A stretch of DNA of 64,000 nt from Herbaspirillum sp. CF444 (GCF_000282135.1 NZ_AKJW01000030.1:1-64000), one strand, 5' to 3'. Positions 9,288 to 18,405 are shown, counted from the first letter of the stretch. A program made the numbers and translations. The notes: a model not told the origin generated them from the letters alone.

Positions 9288-10268
9288 ATGCTGATCAAAA
9301 TCCGTCCAGACCAGATCGATATTCCTCTCGCTTCGGAGATTACGCCGCGGGAGGTCTTTGCCTCGCGTCGCGCCTTCATCGCCAAAATGGCGATAGGAGC
9401 AATCGCCGGCAGCGGTCTGGGGCTGGCTGGGGCCGGCAGCGCATTCGCGCAATCGGCCACGGCGCGCAAACTGGCGGCCAAGCTTAACAGTTCCTATGCC
9501 GTGATGGACAAGCCGACAGCCTATCAGGATGCGACGACCTACAACAATTACTACGAGTTCGGCACCGACAAGGCCGATCCGGCTAAAACTGCCGGCACGC
9601 TCAAAACCAATCCCTGGACCGTCAGCATCGAAGGCGAAGTGAAAAAGCCGTTCACGCTGGACCTCGATGCGCTGACCAAGCTGGCACCGCTGGAAGAGCG
9701 CATTTATCGCCTGCGCTGCGTGGAAGGCTGGTCGATGGTGATTCCCTGGATCGGCTATTCGCTGTCGGCGCTGATCAAGAAGGCCGATCCGACCGGCAAC
9801 GCCAAATACATCGAATTCGTCACGCTGGCCGACAAGAAGCAGATGCCGGGCTTGTCCGATCCTATCCTGCAATGGCCGTACACGGAAGGCTTGCGCATGG
9901 ATGAGGCCAATCATCCGCTGACCTTGCTGACGCTGGGCATGTACGGCGAAGTGCTGCCGAACCAGAACGGTGCGCCGGTGCGCGTCGTGGTGCCATGGAA
10001 GTACGGTTTCAAATCGGCCAAGTCCATTGTCAAGATCCGCTTCCTCAAGGAGCAACCGAAGACCGCCTGGAACATGTACGCCGCGCAGGAATACGGTTTT
10101 TATTCCAACGTCAATCCCAACGTCGATCATCCGCGCTGGTCGCAGGCCACCGAGCGCCGCATCGGCGAAGACGGCTTTTTCGCCCGCAAGCGCAAGACGC
10201 TGATGTTCAACGGCTACAACGACGTTGCGGGTTTGTACACCGGCATGGATCTCAAGAAGTATTTTTAA
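9288..10268 (+). CDS. msrP: Periplasmic protein-methionine-sulfoxide reductase, catalytic subunit
   Basis: 326 residues. A twin-arginine signal (S26-R27-R28-A29-F30, then an Ala/Gly-rich segment ending SAFA at about 54) directs the folded molybdoenzyme to the periplasm. C144 in [10 protein letters not shown] is the molybdopterin ligand of the MsrP/YedY family. MsrP reduces methionine sulfoxide in envelope proteins, with electrons supplied by MsrQ. Start ATG 9288 follows CAGGAAAA. It is the first gene of an msrP-msrQ-msrA operon. Confidence 0.96.
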   Translation: MLIKIRPDQIDIPLASEITPREVFASRRAFIAKMAIGAIAGSGLGLAGAGSAFAQSATARKLAAKLNSSYAVMDKPTAYQDATTYNNYYEFGTDKADPAKTAGTLKTNPWTVSIEGEVKKPFTLDLDALTKLAPLEERIYRLRCVEGWSMVIPWIGYSLSALIKKADPTGNAKYIEFVTLADKKQMPGLSDPILQWPYTEGLRMDEANHPLTLLTLGMYGEVLPNQNGAPVRVVVPWKYGFKSAKSIVKIRFLKEQPKTAWNMYAAQEYGFYSNVNPNVDHPRWSQATERRIGEDGFFARKRKTLMFNGYNDVAGLYTGMDLKKYF

Positions 10269-10281
10269 GCAGGACGGGAAG

Positions 10282-10956
10282 ATGAACGCATTGAAAACTC
10301 TCTCGACGCGGCAGGTCCTGTACCTGCGCAACGTCTTGTTCGTGCTGGCCTTGATGCCGCTGGCGCGGCTGGTGCTGTTCGTCTTCCTCGACAAGCTCGG
10401 CGCCAATCCGATCGAATTCATCACGCGCAATACAGGCGACTGGGCACTGTACTTTTTGACGATCACGCTGGCGGTCACGCCGCTGCGCCGCCTGACGGGA
10501 TGGAACTGGCTGGTGCGTCTGCGCCGCATGCTGGGCTTGTATGCGTTCTTCTACGTGTTCCTGCATTTCACGATCTTCTTCTGGCTGGATCATTTCTTCG
10601 ACTTTCAGGAAATGTGGAAGGACATCGTCAAGCGTCCTTTCATCACCGTCGGCGTACTGGCATTCGCGTTGCTGATTCCGCTGGCGATCACCAGCACCAA
10701 TGCGATGGTGCGCCGGCTCGGCGGCAAGCGCTGGCAATGGCTGCATCGCCTGACCTATGTGATCGTGCCGCTGGGCGTGCTGCATTTCTGGTGGGTCAAG
10801 GCCGGGAAAAATGTATTGGCGCAACCGATATTGTTTGCGACCATCGTGGCGGCCTTGCTGCTGATGCGCATCCTGTCGCAAAAAAATCGTCAGCAGCTGG
10901 CGCAATTGTTTTCCCGGCGCGATGCCGGTGCAGGTTTAGTGGAAGAGAGTAAATGA
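10282..10956 (+). CDS. msrQ: Haem-binding membrane subunit of the MsrPQ system
   Basis: 224 residues with about six membrane helices and the ferric-reductase-like fold of MsrQ (YedZ). His residues in helical segments such as FFYVFLHFTIFF and the WLHRLTYVIVPLGVLHFWW region are candidate b-haem ligands. It passes respiratory-chain electrons to MsrP. It begins 13 bp after msrP (GGGAAG site), and its stop overlaps the msrA start as ATGA, a sign of tight coupling. Confidence 0.95.
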   Translation: MNALKTLSTRQVLYLRNVLFVLALMPLARLVLFVFLDKLGANPIEFITRNTGDWALYFLTITLAVTPLRRLTGWNWLVRLRRMLGLYAFFYVFLHFTIFFWLDHFFDFQEMWKDIVKRPFITVGVLAFALLIPLAITSTNAMVRRLGGKRWQWLHRLTYVIVPLGVLHFWWVKAGKNVLAQPILFATIVAALLLMRILSQKNRQQLAQLFSRRDAGAGLVEESK

Positions 10957-11663
10957 TGAAAGCACAATTTAAAAAAAACGGTTTTCTCCTGCTGTTGGCG
11001 GCAGCGGCATTGACCATGCAGATATCGTCGTCGCAAGCGGCGGAATCGGCCTTCAAGATTCCCGCGCCGAAAAGCGTGCCGGCAGCAACGAGTGCGACTA
11101 CTGAAACCGTAGTCCTGGCGGGCGGTTGCTTCTGGGGCGTGCAGGCGGTGTTCCAGCACACGCTCGGCGTGACCAGCGCCGTGTCCGGTTACGCCGGCGG
11201 CAGCAAGGAAAATGCACGCTACGACATGGTTGGTTCCGGCTCCACCGGACATGCCGAGTCGGTCAAGGTGACCTTCGATCCGCGCAAGATTTCGTACGGC
11301 AAGATCCTGCAAATCTATTTCTCCGTCGTGCACGATCCGACGCAGCTCAATCGCCAGGGACCGGATATGGGCACGCAATACCGTTCCGCGATCTTTTATC
11401 AGAACGATGACCAGAAGCGCATCGCGGCCGACTACATCGCCCAGCTCGATGCGGCCAAGGTCTATCCTGCGCGCATCGTTACGCAGCTGACGCCGCTGCA
11501 ACCGACGGCCTTCTATCCTGCTGAAGACTACCATCAAGATTTCGCCACGCTGCATCCGCAACAAGGCTATATCGCGCGCTACGATCTGCCCAAGATCGAG
11601 AATTTCAAACAGATGTATCCCTCCGACTATCGCGCCGCGCCGGTCACCGTCTTCCGCAATTGA
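10953..11663 (+). CDS. msrA: Exported peptide-methionine (S)-S-oxide reductase MsrA
   Basis: 236 residues: a hydrophobic signal peptide (about 9-30, ending SQAA) and then a full MsrA domain with catalytic C59 in GGCFWGVQ and the GYAGG and FYPAEDYHQ motifs. MsrA normally works in the cytosol on the S epimer; the leader places this copy in the periplasm. It is co-translated with msrQ (ATGATG at 10953 offers two adjacent starts). Reduction outside the cytosol needs a thiol donor that is not encoded nearby. Inference: a second enzyme for oxidised envelope methionines beside MsrP. Confidence 0.93.
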   Translation: MMKAQFKKNGFLLLLAAAALTMQISSSQAAESAFKIPAPKSVPAATSATTETVVLAGGCFWGVQAVFQHTLGVTSAVSGYAGGSKENARYDMVGSGSTGHAESVKVTFDPRKISYGKILQIYFSVVHDPTQLNRQGPDMGTQYRSAIFYQNDDQKRIAADYIAQLDAAKVYPARIVTQLTPLQPTAFYPAEDYHQDFATLHPQQGYIARYDLPKIENFKQMYPSDYRAAPVTVFRN

Positions 11664-11700
11664 TTTGTCCCGACGGCTTCCGCTCACTCGGGCGGAAGCA

Positions 11701-11714
11701 TGACAAATTTGTCA
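11701..11714. promoter_or_regulatory. Second CusR/HprR-type box, upstream of the DUF305 gene
   Basis: TGACAAATTTGTCA is a perfect 14-bp palindrome identical to the core of the 9115-9132 box, placed 117 bp before the DUF305 start and 38 bp after msrA. A further half site TTTGTCATC follows at 11720. The repeat of the same dyad in front of two consecutive rightward units argues for control by the adjacent two-component system. Confidence 0.7.
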
Positions 11715-11830
11715 CTGCTTTGTCATCCGTTTAACCCGGTCCGGCTTCTAGACTGTTGATATGTGCTGCTTGCAGGCGAGTTCGCCTGCAAGGCTGCATC
11801 GATGCGATCAACAAAAAAGAGGAGATTTCA

Positions 11831-12349
11831 ATGCAAACAATATTGACGACAGCGAGTCGTCTGGACCGTTTGATGCGGCCGCACCGTCACGTCGCCGCAG
11901 CGGCCGTGGTCGCCGGTTCGGTAGTCATGGCGGCTGTTTTCTTATGCCCCGGTAGCAACGCCATTGCCCAGGATATGCAAGGAATGCAAGCAATGCAGGG
12001 GATGCATCATCACCATGGCGCGGAGCCGGCCGCCGTTGCTTCTAAAGATGCGGCACCGGTCTTCATCGCCAGCACCGCAAAACCCTTTGCCGGTTTGATG
12101 GACGATGCCATGGCCGTCATGGATCACGGCATGACGCATGCGCCGATGAACGGCAATGCCGAGCATGATTTCATCACCATGATGATGCCGCATCACCAGG
12201 GAGCAGTGGACATGGCGAAAGCGGTGCTGCTGTATTCCGACGATCCGGAAATCCGCAATCTCGCACTCGGCATCATCACCGAACAGCAGAACGAAATCCG
12301 CGTCATGCAGGCATGGCTGCAACGGCATGGCGACAAGACGGACAAATAG
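11831..12349 (+). CDS. Exported Met/His-rich DUF305 protein
   Basis: 172 residues: an N-terminal export segment (about 20-47), a Met/His-rich linker (DMQGMQAMQGMHHHHG), then a DUF305 ferritin-like helical domain with the family motif MMMPHHQGAVDMAK and a terminal EQQNEIRVMQAWL helix. DUF305 proteins are exported; many occur beside copper genes, and the Met/His clusters would suit Cu(I)/Cu(II) binding, but no biochemical role is established. ATG 11831 follows AGAGGAGA. A CusR-like box lies upstream and a beta-propeller gene follows after 81 bp. Confidence 0.88.
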   Translation: MQTILTTASRLDRLMRPHRHVAAAAVVAGSVVMAAVFLCPGSNAIAQDMQGMQAMQGMHHHHGAEPAAVASKDAAPVFIASTAKPFAGLMDDAMAVMDHGMTHAPMNGNAEHDFITMMMPHHQGAVDMAKAVLLYSDDPEIRNLALGIITEQQNEIRVMQAWLQRHGDKTDK

Positions 12350-12430
12350 ATTTTCACGCAGTTGCTTCTTTTATTCGCTTCTTATTTGCTTCTTTATTCG
12401 CCTCATACCAACATCAGGGACAACATCGAC

Positions 12431-13864
12431 ATGAAAAAAATCTCTCTCATCGCCAGCGCGGTGTCCATATTGTTTGCCCAGGCGGCATGGGCCTTGCCGT
12501 CGGCGCAGGATCGCGTTTATACCGCCGACCAGAACAGCAACACCGTGACCGTGATCAACCCGGCGACCAACACCCTGGTCGGCCAGATCCGTCTGGGCAA
12601 TCCGCGTCCCGATGTACTGTCGCCGCTGTACAAGGGGCAGATCAACGTGCACGGCATGGGTTTTTCGCCGGACCACAAGACCTTGCTGGTGATTTCCAAC
12701 GGTTCCAACTCGGTGACTTTCATCGACACGGCCACCAATCGGGTCAAGGGCATCACCTATGTCGGTCGTTCGCCGCATGAAGGTTTCTTCAGCGCCGACG
12801 GCAAGGAAGTCTGGGTGGTGGTGCGCGGCGAGGATTACATCTCGGTGATCGATCCGGTCAGCTTCAAGGAAACGCGCCGTATCCAGACCGGTGTCGGTCC
12901 GGGCATGGTGCAGTTCATGCCGGACGGCAAACTGGCGTTTGCGGTGTCGAGCTTCACGCCGCAAGTCGACGTCATCGACGTCCAGACGCACCAGGTCGTC
13001 AAGAAGATCGATGTGGTCAGTCCGTTTTCGCCTTTCCTTCAGTTCACGCCGGACTACAAGGAAATGTGGATGACGCACAAGGACGTCGGCAAGGTCACGC
13101 GCATCGACACCAAAACATTGGAGGTCATCGGCGTCATCGACACCGGCTTCATCACCAACCATCTGGCCTTCGCCAAGGTCGACGGCAAAGTGCTGGCGTA
13201 TGTGACGATAGGCGGCGAGAACGTGGTCAAGGCATTCACCACCGACAAGGCGGCGAAACTGGTGGCGACGATTCCGACCGGCGCGTTGCCGCACGGGATC
13301 TGGACTGCCGATGACAGCAGCCGCATCTATGTGGGACTGGAAAACGGCGACGGCGTCGAAGTCATCGATCCGGCCGGCAACAAGGTGATCGCGCATGTCG
13401 GCGGCGGACAGGCGCCGCAAGCGCTGGTGTATCTGTCGCATGTGGTGGGTGCGGATGACGGCACGGCCAACCTGGTGGCGCGCGTCAACAGCGATCCGCT
13501 CAATATTCGCCTGCAGCCGGTGGTGCAATCGGCAGCGCAGTCGACAGCGCAGTCGTCAGACCTGGCGCGCGGTTTCGTCGTATCGCGCAATCTGGGCGTG
13601 ATTGACGCACTGGAAGTGTCGCTGTTCAAGCTCAAGCCCCAGACCACTTACAGCGTCTATCTGGATGGCCAGCCGGCGCCGGTCGCGCGTTTCGTCACGG
13701 ATGCGAAGGGCGTCGCCAACGGCACGGCGATCGGTCCTTTGCGCGAACCTGCGACATCGGCAGCGCCGGGAGTATCTGCTGCCGCCGGCGCCGGCCGCAT
13801 CATCGTGATGGAAGGCAATCAACCCGCCGATGCCGCCAGGGCGGTGCTGGTCGAAGCGAAGTAG
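12431..13864 (+). CDS. Exported YVTN-type beta-propeller protein
   Basis: 477 residues with a signal peptide (about 1-21, ending AWA). Residues about 25-345 carry repeated YVTN/NHL-like blades (for example SNTVTVINPATNTLVGQI and SNSVTFIDTATNRVKGI). A separate C-terminal domain (about 370-475) has a strand-rich ETYSVYLDG-like pattern after an AQS-rich linker. Such propellers bind partners or ligands in the periplasm; none is proved here. Start ATG 12431 gives a clean leader. Probably co-transcribed with the DUF305 gene under the 11701 box. Its stop lies 3 bp from the stop of the convergent GGDEF/EAL gene. Confidence 0.85.
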   Translation: MKKISLIASAVSILFAQAAWALPSAQDRVYTADQNSNTVTVINPATNTLVGQIRLGNPRPDVLSPLYKGQINVHGMGFSPDHKTLLVISNGSNSVTFIDTATNRVKGITYVGRSPHEGFFSADGKEVWVVVRGEDYISVIDPVSFKETRRIQTGVGPGMVQFMPDGKLAFAVSSFTPQVDVIDVQTHQVVKKIDVVSPFSPFLQFTPDYKEMWMTHKDVGKVTRIDTKTLEVIGVIDTGFITNHLAFAKVDGKVLAYVTIGGENVVKAFTTDKAAKLVATIPTGALPHGIWTADDSSRIYVGLENGDGVEVIDPAGNKVIAHVGGGQAPQALVYLSHVVGADDGTANLVARVNSDPLNIRLQPVVQSAAQSTAQSSDLARGFVVSRNLGVIDALEVSLFKLKPQTTYSVYLDGQPAPVARFVTDAKGVANGTAIGPLREPATSAAPGVSAAAGAGRIIVMEGNQPADAARAVLVEAK

Positions 13865-13867
13865 AAA

Positions 13868-16627
13868 TCAGGCCGGCGTGAGCGGAGAGACCGGGAACAG
13901 GAAGCGGCGACGCATCAGCCCTGGGATTTCCGCCGCGGGCAGCGGATGCGAGATGTAGTAACCCTGCACCTCGTCGCAGCCGAGCGCCTGCAGCAGTTGC
14001 AATTGCTGCCCGGTTTCCACGCCTTCGGCCACCACGGTCATGTGCAGGGCGTGCGCCATTGAGACGATGGCGTTGAAGAACACTTCGCCTTCGGCGCGCA
14101 TGCCCAGTTCCGCGGTGAAGGCTTTGTCGACCTTGAGCACGTCGAGGTCGAGCCGCTGCAGCTGCGACAGCGACGAATAACCGGTGCCGAAATCGTCGAC
14201 CAGCAGCTTGATGCCGAGCTCCTGGAAGGACGCCAGTTCTTCGGCGATCTCCAGCGTGTCGGCCATCATGCAGGATTCGGTCAGTTCGATTTCCATCTGC
14301 GCCGGATCGATGACGTAGTCCCGGATCGCGGTGGCGATGATGGTATTGAGATTGCCCTGGTTGAGCTGGCGCGACGAGACGTTGACCGACATCGGCAACG
14401 CCGGCAATCCTTCCGCTTTCCACTGCGCCAGTTGCGCGCAGGCCTTGCGGATGATCAGTTCGCCCAGTCTGAGGATCAGGCCGGTTTCTTCCGCAATCGG
14501 GATGAATTCCAGTGGCGACACCATGCCGCGCACCGGATGCTGCCAGCGCGCCAGCGCTTCCATGCTGCAGAACTCGCCGCTCGCGGTATTGACGCGCGGC
14601 TGGAAGTGCAGGACGAATTCATCGCGCTCGATCGCCAGGCGCAGGGCGGTTTCATTTTCCAGTTTGACTTGCAGGCGTTCGGACAATTGCGGCTGATAGA
14701 AGCGGAAACGCTTCTTGCCATCCGATTTTGCCGCGTTCATGGCGGTGTCGGCATGCTTGAGCAAGGCATCGACGCTGTCGCCGTCGCGCGGGTACATGCT
14801 GATGCCGATCGACAGGCTGACTTGCAGGACGCTCTGGTTGGGCAGCATGATCGGACGGGAGAAGGCTTGCAGGATGCTTTCCGCCAGTTGCGCCGCGTCT
14901 TCGATGCTGCCGCTTTGCTGCTGGATGATGGTGAAGGCATCGCCGCTGAAGCGAACCAGTTCATTTTTCATCGGGAACTGCCGGAGCGGACTGTCGGACG
15001 CCGAGGCGGCGGATCGGACGTCGGCGGCAAGCAGGTCCTGCAGCCGTTGCGTGACCGATTGCAGGAGCATGTCGCCGCTGGAGTGGCCCATGGTGTCGTT
15101 GATGTTCTTGAAATCGTCCAGGTCGAGAAACAGCACGGCAAAGCCGCGCCGCTCGCTGGCGGCGTCGTTGAGCACCTTGTGCAGATGATTGATGACCCAA
15201 TGGCGGTTGTGCAGGCCGGTCAGATCATCGGTGTTGATCTGTTCGAGCAGGGCCAGCTCATGCGCCTTGGCTTCGCTGACGTCGCGCACGGTGATCACCA
15301 GGCCCAGCTTGTTGCGCACCATCTTGCGATACAGCCAGGTCGTGGTCAGCGGGCTGTCGTCGGGGATCATGTATTCGTCTTCGTAGTAGCCGAGCTCCAT
15401 GGCTTGCCGGAATGTCGGCAACAGCTTGGCGAAATAGGCGGGCGAATAGTATCCCGACATGTAGCTGCCGATGAACTCGGCCTTGTTCTTGTCGAACACG
15501 GCGGCGCCGCGCTCATTGCAATCGAGCACTTCGAAGTCGATCACTGCGCCTTCCTTGTTGCGCACGGCGCGCCACATATAGAAGCCGTCGTTGCCCCCCT
15601 CGGTGACGATGCCGTAGGCTTCGCGCGCCTTTTCGGCTTCGCGCTTGCGGATCGCCAGGCGCAGCGACAGCAGCGTGCCGACCACGGCGCAAATCGCCAG
15701 GAAGACGGAGCAGGCGGTCGCGATCACGGTGTAGTCGCTGGCGCGCTCGCGGAAGGAGGCGTAGATGTCTCCGGTCGACATGCCGGTCACGGCAAGCAGC
15801 GGATAGTCGCGCAGCGCATGCCAGGAAACGATGCGTTCTTCGCCGTCGTTGAACAGGGCGCCGGGCATGACGCTGGCGCCGTTGTCGCCTTCGAATGCGG
15901 GTAAAGACTTGAACATGTTTTGTTGGGCCATGGTCGCTTCGGCGGTGCGCGAGACCAGTGGTCCGCCGTCCCGTTTGAACAGCGCCATGAAGTCATTTCT
16001 GCCGATGGCGGAGTCGTCTTGCGACGGCGCAAGGAAGGCCGGCTCCACGGCCACCATCACCAGGCCGTCGAAAGAACCGTCGGCGGCATCCAGGCGGCGC
16101 GAAAAACGGATCAGCGTACGCTGCGAACGCAAACCGACGGAAGGATTGCTGATGAGCAATCCGCTGTGCGGCTGGGTTTTGTGGGTGATGAAGTAATCGC
16201 GCTCGGCCACGCTGACAAGATCTTTGAGCGGCAGGGAGCTGGTCTTCAACGCGCCGTCGCGATCGGAGATGGTGGCGTACAGCAAGGCCGAAGTCGGATA
16301 GAGACCTTGCCGTTGCTGGTCTTCAACACTGAGGTGACCGTTGGTGTAGGCCCAGTAATACTTGAGATTGAGCGTGATCTGGTCGATCTGCGAAACCGAA
16401 CGCGCCAGTTGTTCGGCATAGGACTTCGAGTGCGCGCGCGCTTCTTGCATCGCCGTCTTGCCGATCTCCGCTTCGCGTTCGCCGAGCCGGGATAGTAGCA
16501 GGGACCACATCAACATGGCCAGAAGCAGGCAGCCGAGAGGCCACGCAAGAATACTGAGAACTTTGAGTAAACGCTTCTTCACTGTCGTCTGCTTATAGAG
16601 TGTTGTCCCATTGTGATGCGATGGCAC
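13868..16627 (-). CDS. Membrane dCache-type GGDEF/EAL protein, probable c-di-GMP phosphodiesterase
   Basis: 919 residues from a GTG start (16627-16625); a start at V16 is also possible and neither has a clear ribosome site. Membrane helix about 24-44, periplasmic Cache-like sensor about 50-295, second helix about 302-324, PAS-like region about 335-455, GGDEF about 465-645, EAL about 655-905. The GGDEF signature is degenerate (S561-G-D-A-F565), so cyclase activity is unlikely. The EAL half keeps E690-A-L, ELTES, DDFGTGYSSL and AEGVET. Inference: a phosphodiesterase with an inactive, possibly GTP-sensing GGDEF domain. Confidence 0.92.
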   Translation of the reverse strand: MPSHHNGTTLYKQTTVKKRLLKVLSILAWPLGCLLLAMLMWSLLLSRLGEREAEIGKTAMQEARAHSKSYAEQLARSVSQIDQITLNLKYYWAYTNGHLSVEDQQRQGLYPTSALLYATISDRDGALKTSSLPLKDLVSVAERDYFITHKTQPHSGLLISNPSVGLRSQRTLIRFSRRLDAADGSFDGLVMVAVEPAFLAPSQDDSAIGRNDFMALFKRDGGPLVSRTAEATMAQQNMFKSLPAFEGDNGASVMPGALFNDGEERIVSWHALRDYPLLAVTGMSTGDIYASFRERASDYTVIATACSVFLAICAVVGTLLSLRLAIRKREAEKAREAYGIVTEGGNDGFYMWRAVRNKEGAVIDFEVLDCNERGAAVFDKNKAEFIGSYMSGYYSPAYFAKLLPTFRQAMELGYYEDEYMIPDDSPLTTTWLYRKMVRNKLGLVITVRDVSEAKAHELALLEQINTDDLTGLHNRHWVINHLHKVLNDAASERRGFAVLFLDLDDFKNINDTMGHSSGDMLLQSVTQRLQDLLAADVRSAASASDSPLRQFPMKNELVRFSGDAFTIIQQQSGSIEDAAQLAESILQAFSRPIMLPNQSVLQVSLSIGISMYPRDGDSVDALLKHADTAMNAAKSDGKKRFRFYQPQLSERLQVKLENETALRLAIERDEFVLHFQPRVNTASGEFCSMEALARWQHPVRGMVSPLEFIPIAEETGLILRLGELIIRKACAQLAQWKAEGLPALPMSVNVSSRQLNQGNLNTIIATAIRDYVIDPAQMEIELTESCMMADTLEIAEELASFQELGIKLLVDDFGTGYSSLSQLQRLDLDVLKVDKAFTAELGMRAEGEVFFNAIVSMAHALHMTVVAEGVETGQQLQLLQALGCDEVQGYYISHPLPAAEIPGLMRRRFLFPVSPLTPA

Positions 16628-16918
16628 ATGATGCGTAATCGGCCCGGGTGGTGCGATTCTTCAATTCACTGATTTTTCAAATTAATGTAGAAAATATTTT
16701 GTATATTGGTGGACGATTATATAGAAACGTTCCCGCTTGTTTATATGATTCTGCGAGGCATGAGAATCGAGCGCGGCGCCGTTATGTCTGCGCAAACGGA
16801 TGGACGCGTTGTCCGCATGATGGGCTTGCCATTTTTTTGCCGGATGCAGATTCGCCGGCGCCGTTCCGACAAACCGGAGGCGCCGAAGCAGCGTTGCCTC
16901 CGATGTGGTTTTCAGTGA
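16628..16918. other. Intergenic, AT-rich, with a hairpin at 16875-16902
   Basis: No supported gene. An inverted repeat CGGAGGC (16875-16881) / GCCTCCG (16896-16902) lies just past the stop of the leftward 16919 gene and could act as a weak terminator, though no T-run follows. The AT-rich 16660-16760 part probably holds the promoter of the leftward GGDEF/EAL gene. Confidence 0.4.
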
Positions 16919-17305
16919 TCAGTGCTGGCGGGACATTCTCTTGCAGTTCCAGATCCTGACGCCGAGCGCGCACCAGATCAGGAAGATCACCATGTTGGCA
17001 GGCAGCCAGACCAACTGCAGCCAGACGTAGTAGCGCATCCATTCGCTCCAGTGTCCGGCGTGCTGCACGTCGCCAAGGCCGAGCCAGGGGACGGGCCCCT
17101 TGATGGTGACATATTGGGTCCAGCCGAGCACGACCAGAACCGGAATCAGGACGAAGCTCCAGAAGAACCAGGTGCGATACACGCGCACGCGGCAAGAATG
17201 GTCGGAGCGCGCCGCATTGTAGTGGTCGTTGTGGTCCTTGCGTTCTTCGCGGCCGTTGTGGTGATTGGTCAGCGTGACGGTATGGTTAGCGACATCGTTC
17301 TGCAT
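16919..17305 (-). CDS. Hypothetical two-helix membrane protein
   Basis: 128 residues. The first 40 are polar and rich in Asn, His and Asp; then two hydrophobic segments (about 46-66, WFFWSFVLIPVLVVLGW, and about 93-117, YYVWLQLVWLPANMVIFLIW) flank a Trp/Gly/His-containing loop, followed by a basic tail. ATG 17305-17303 is preceded by a GGGGG site. I do not recognise the family. It stands alone, leftward, with no functional link visible. Confidence 0.6.
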   Translation of the reverse strand: MQNDVANHTVTLTNHHNGREERKDHNDHYNAARSDHSCRVRVYRTWFFWSFVLIPVLVVLGWTQYVTIKGPVPWLGLGDVQHAGHWSEWMRYYVWLQLVWLPANMVIFLIWCALGVRIWNCKRMSRQH

Positions 17306-17781
17306 GGTGCCCCCGCATTTGCAAACTGGCTTGATTGAATTTGTTTGGTTTCTTATTTCTTCGCAGCGCTATTGCATGGGATTACGTCATGGCAGCAATC
17401 GCGTCGACAGGTAAGCGTCCCGGCCATGGCAAATACCAAGGCGCCGTCGGCCAGGCAAACGGGCGTGTGAAAATCGGCAAACTCGGTAAATGGACTGGCG
17501 GCCGCGACAGGGTGATGCAAGCTGCGGCGCAAACGAAAGCACCGGCGTACGGCGCAAGTGCATGCAGTGCTCTGGCTGACCGGAAGCAGCCAAACGGTGA
17601 CAAGGCATTTACGGTTCTCGCTGAGGTGTCAGATCCGCCCCTTCTCATTGCGAGTAAAAATGACCCCGCAACAACCCTGGCAGACAAGTTTGTTATGTAA
17701 TAGGAAAAACAAGACGATACGTTTCGTCTTGAATTTTAGGTGCAAAATTCCTACGACGCAATAAAACTTACGAGAATGTTG
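17306..17781. other. 476-base region without a supported gene
   Basis: Both strands have open frames of about 100 codons (rightward to 17700, leftward from 17687), but the longest versions start at TTG, lack good ribosome sites and look like unstructured shadow protein. A rightward ATG at 17389 would give a basic 103-residue product of no recognisable type. The last 80 bases are AT-rich and contain the dyad at 17710-17731. Confidence 0.35.
17710..17731. repeat. Inverted repeat with 8-bp arms downstream of a TetR gene
   Basis: CAAGACGA (17710-17717) and TCGTCTTG (17724-17731) pair around a 6-base centre. Followed rightward by GAATTTT, it could be a weak terminator; its dyad shape would also suit a TetR-type operator, but it lies 50 bp beyond the 3' end of the TetR gene rather than at its promoter. 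Confidence 0.4.
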
Positions 17782-18405
17782 TTAAATTAATTCGCTTTTT
17801 GGTTTTGCAGGGGTGATGCCGTCCAGCACCAGGGCGACATGCAGATCGATATGACGCTCGTCGATACCGGCATGGCGCATCAGCATGCGCTGAATGATGG
17901 GACCGTAAAGCAGGTCGAAGATGACGTCGAAGTCGAGGTCTTCCTTGAATTCGCCATTTTTGATGCCGCGCAGCAATACTTGTTTGACGGCACCGCGGCG
18001 CGGATCGAGGTAGTTGTCGTTGAAGAGGCGCATGGTTTCGGCGTCGAACTGCGACAGGCCGATCATTTCGCACACCACGCGACCGGTTTTGCCGCGATAC
18101 AGCTTGGCCAGCTTGCGGATCTGGTTCTCGATGTCGTGGCGCGCCGATTCCGTTTCGGGGAAGGCGACGTCGGGGCCGGCTTCGCGCAGCAAGGCTTCCA
18201 TCGCCAGCGAACTCTTGTTGGGCCACCAGCGATAAATCGTCGCCTTGCCCACACCTGCGCGCGCAGCCACGCCTTCCAGCGAAAGCTTGTCGAACCCGAT
18301 TTCATCCAGCAGGACACCCGTGGCGTCGAGAATGGCGTCATGGGTTGCAGGATTGCGGCGTCTGCCTGTAGCGGGATCAGGCATATAGGTGAGAGAAATG
18401 GTCAT
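17782..18405 (-). CDS. TetR/AcrR-family repressor
   Basis: 207 residues. The N-terminal HTH (about 22-68) has the TetR pattern: AILDATGVLLDEIGFDKLSL, then VAARAGVGKATIYRWWPNKS. The C-terminal domain (about 85-205) is the ligand/dimer part, with a FDLLYGPIIQRMLMRHAG helix typical of the TetR_C class seen beside efflux or detoxification genes. No partner gene is adjacent: the stretch downstream is empty and upstream lies a divergence-free gap. Ligand and target unknown. Confidence 0.88.
   Translation of the reverse strand: MTISLTYMPDPATGRRRNPATHDAILDATGVLLDEIGFDKLSLEGVAARAGVGKATIYRWWPNKSSLAMEALLREAGPDVAFPETESARHDIENQIRKLAKLYRGKTGRVVCEMIGLSQFDAETMRLFNDNYLDPRRGAVKQVLLRGIKNGEFKEDLDFDVIFDLLYGPIIQRMLMRHAGIDERHIDLHVALVLDGITPAKPKSELI

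Noticed and set aside
16706-16918. Short rightward frame with several Met residues
   Set aside because: TTG start, no ribosome site, basic and unstructured product; overlaps a hairpin.
17335-17700. Rightward 121-codon frame, overlapped by a leftward 101-codon frame
   Set aside because: Both longest forms start at TTG and lack ribosome sites; neither resembles a family, so no CDS is called.
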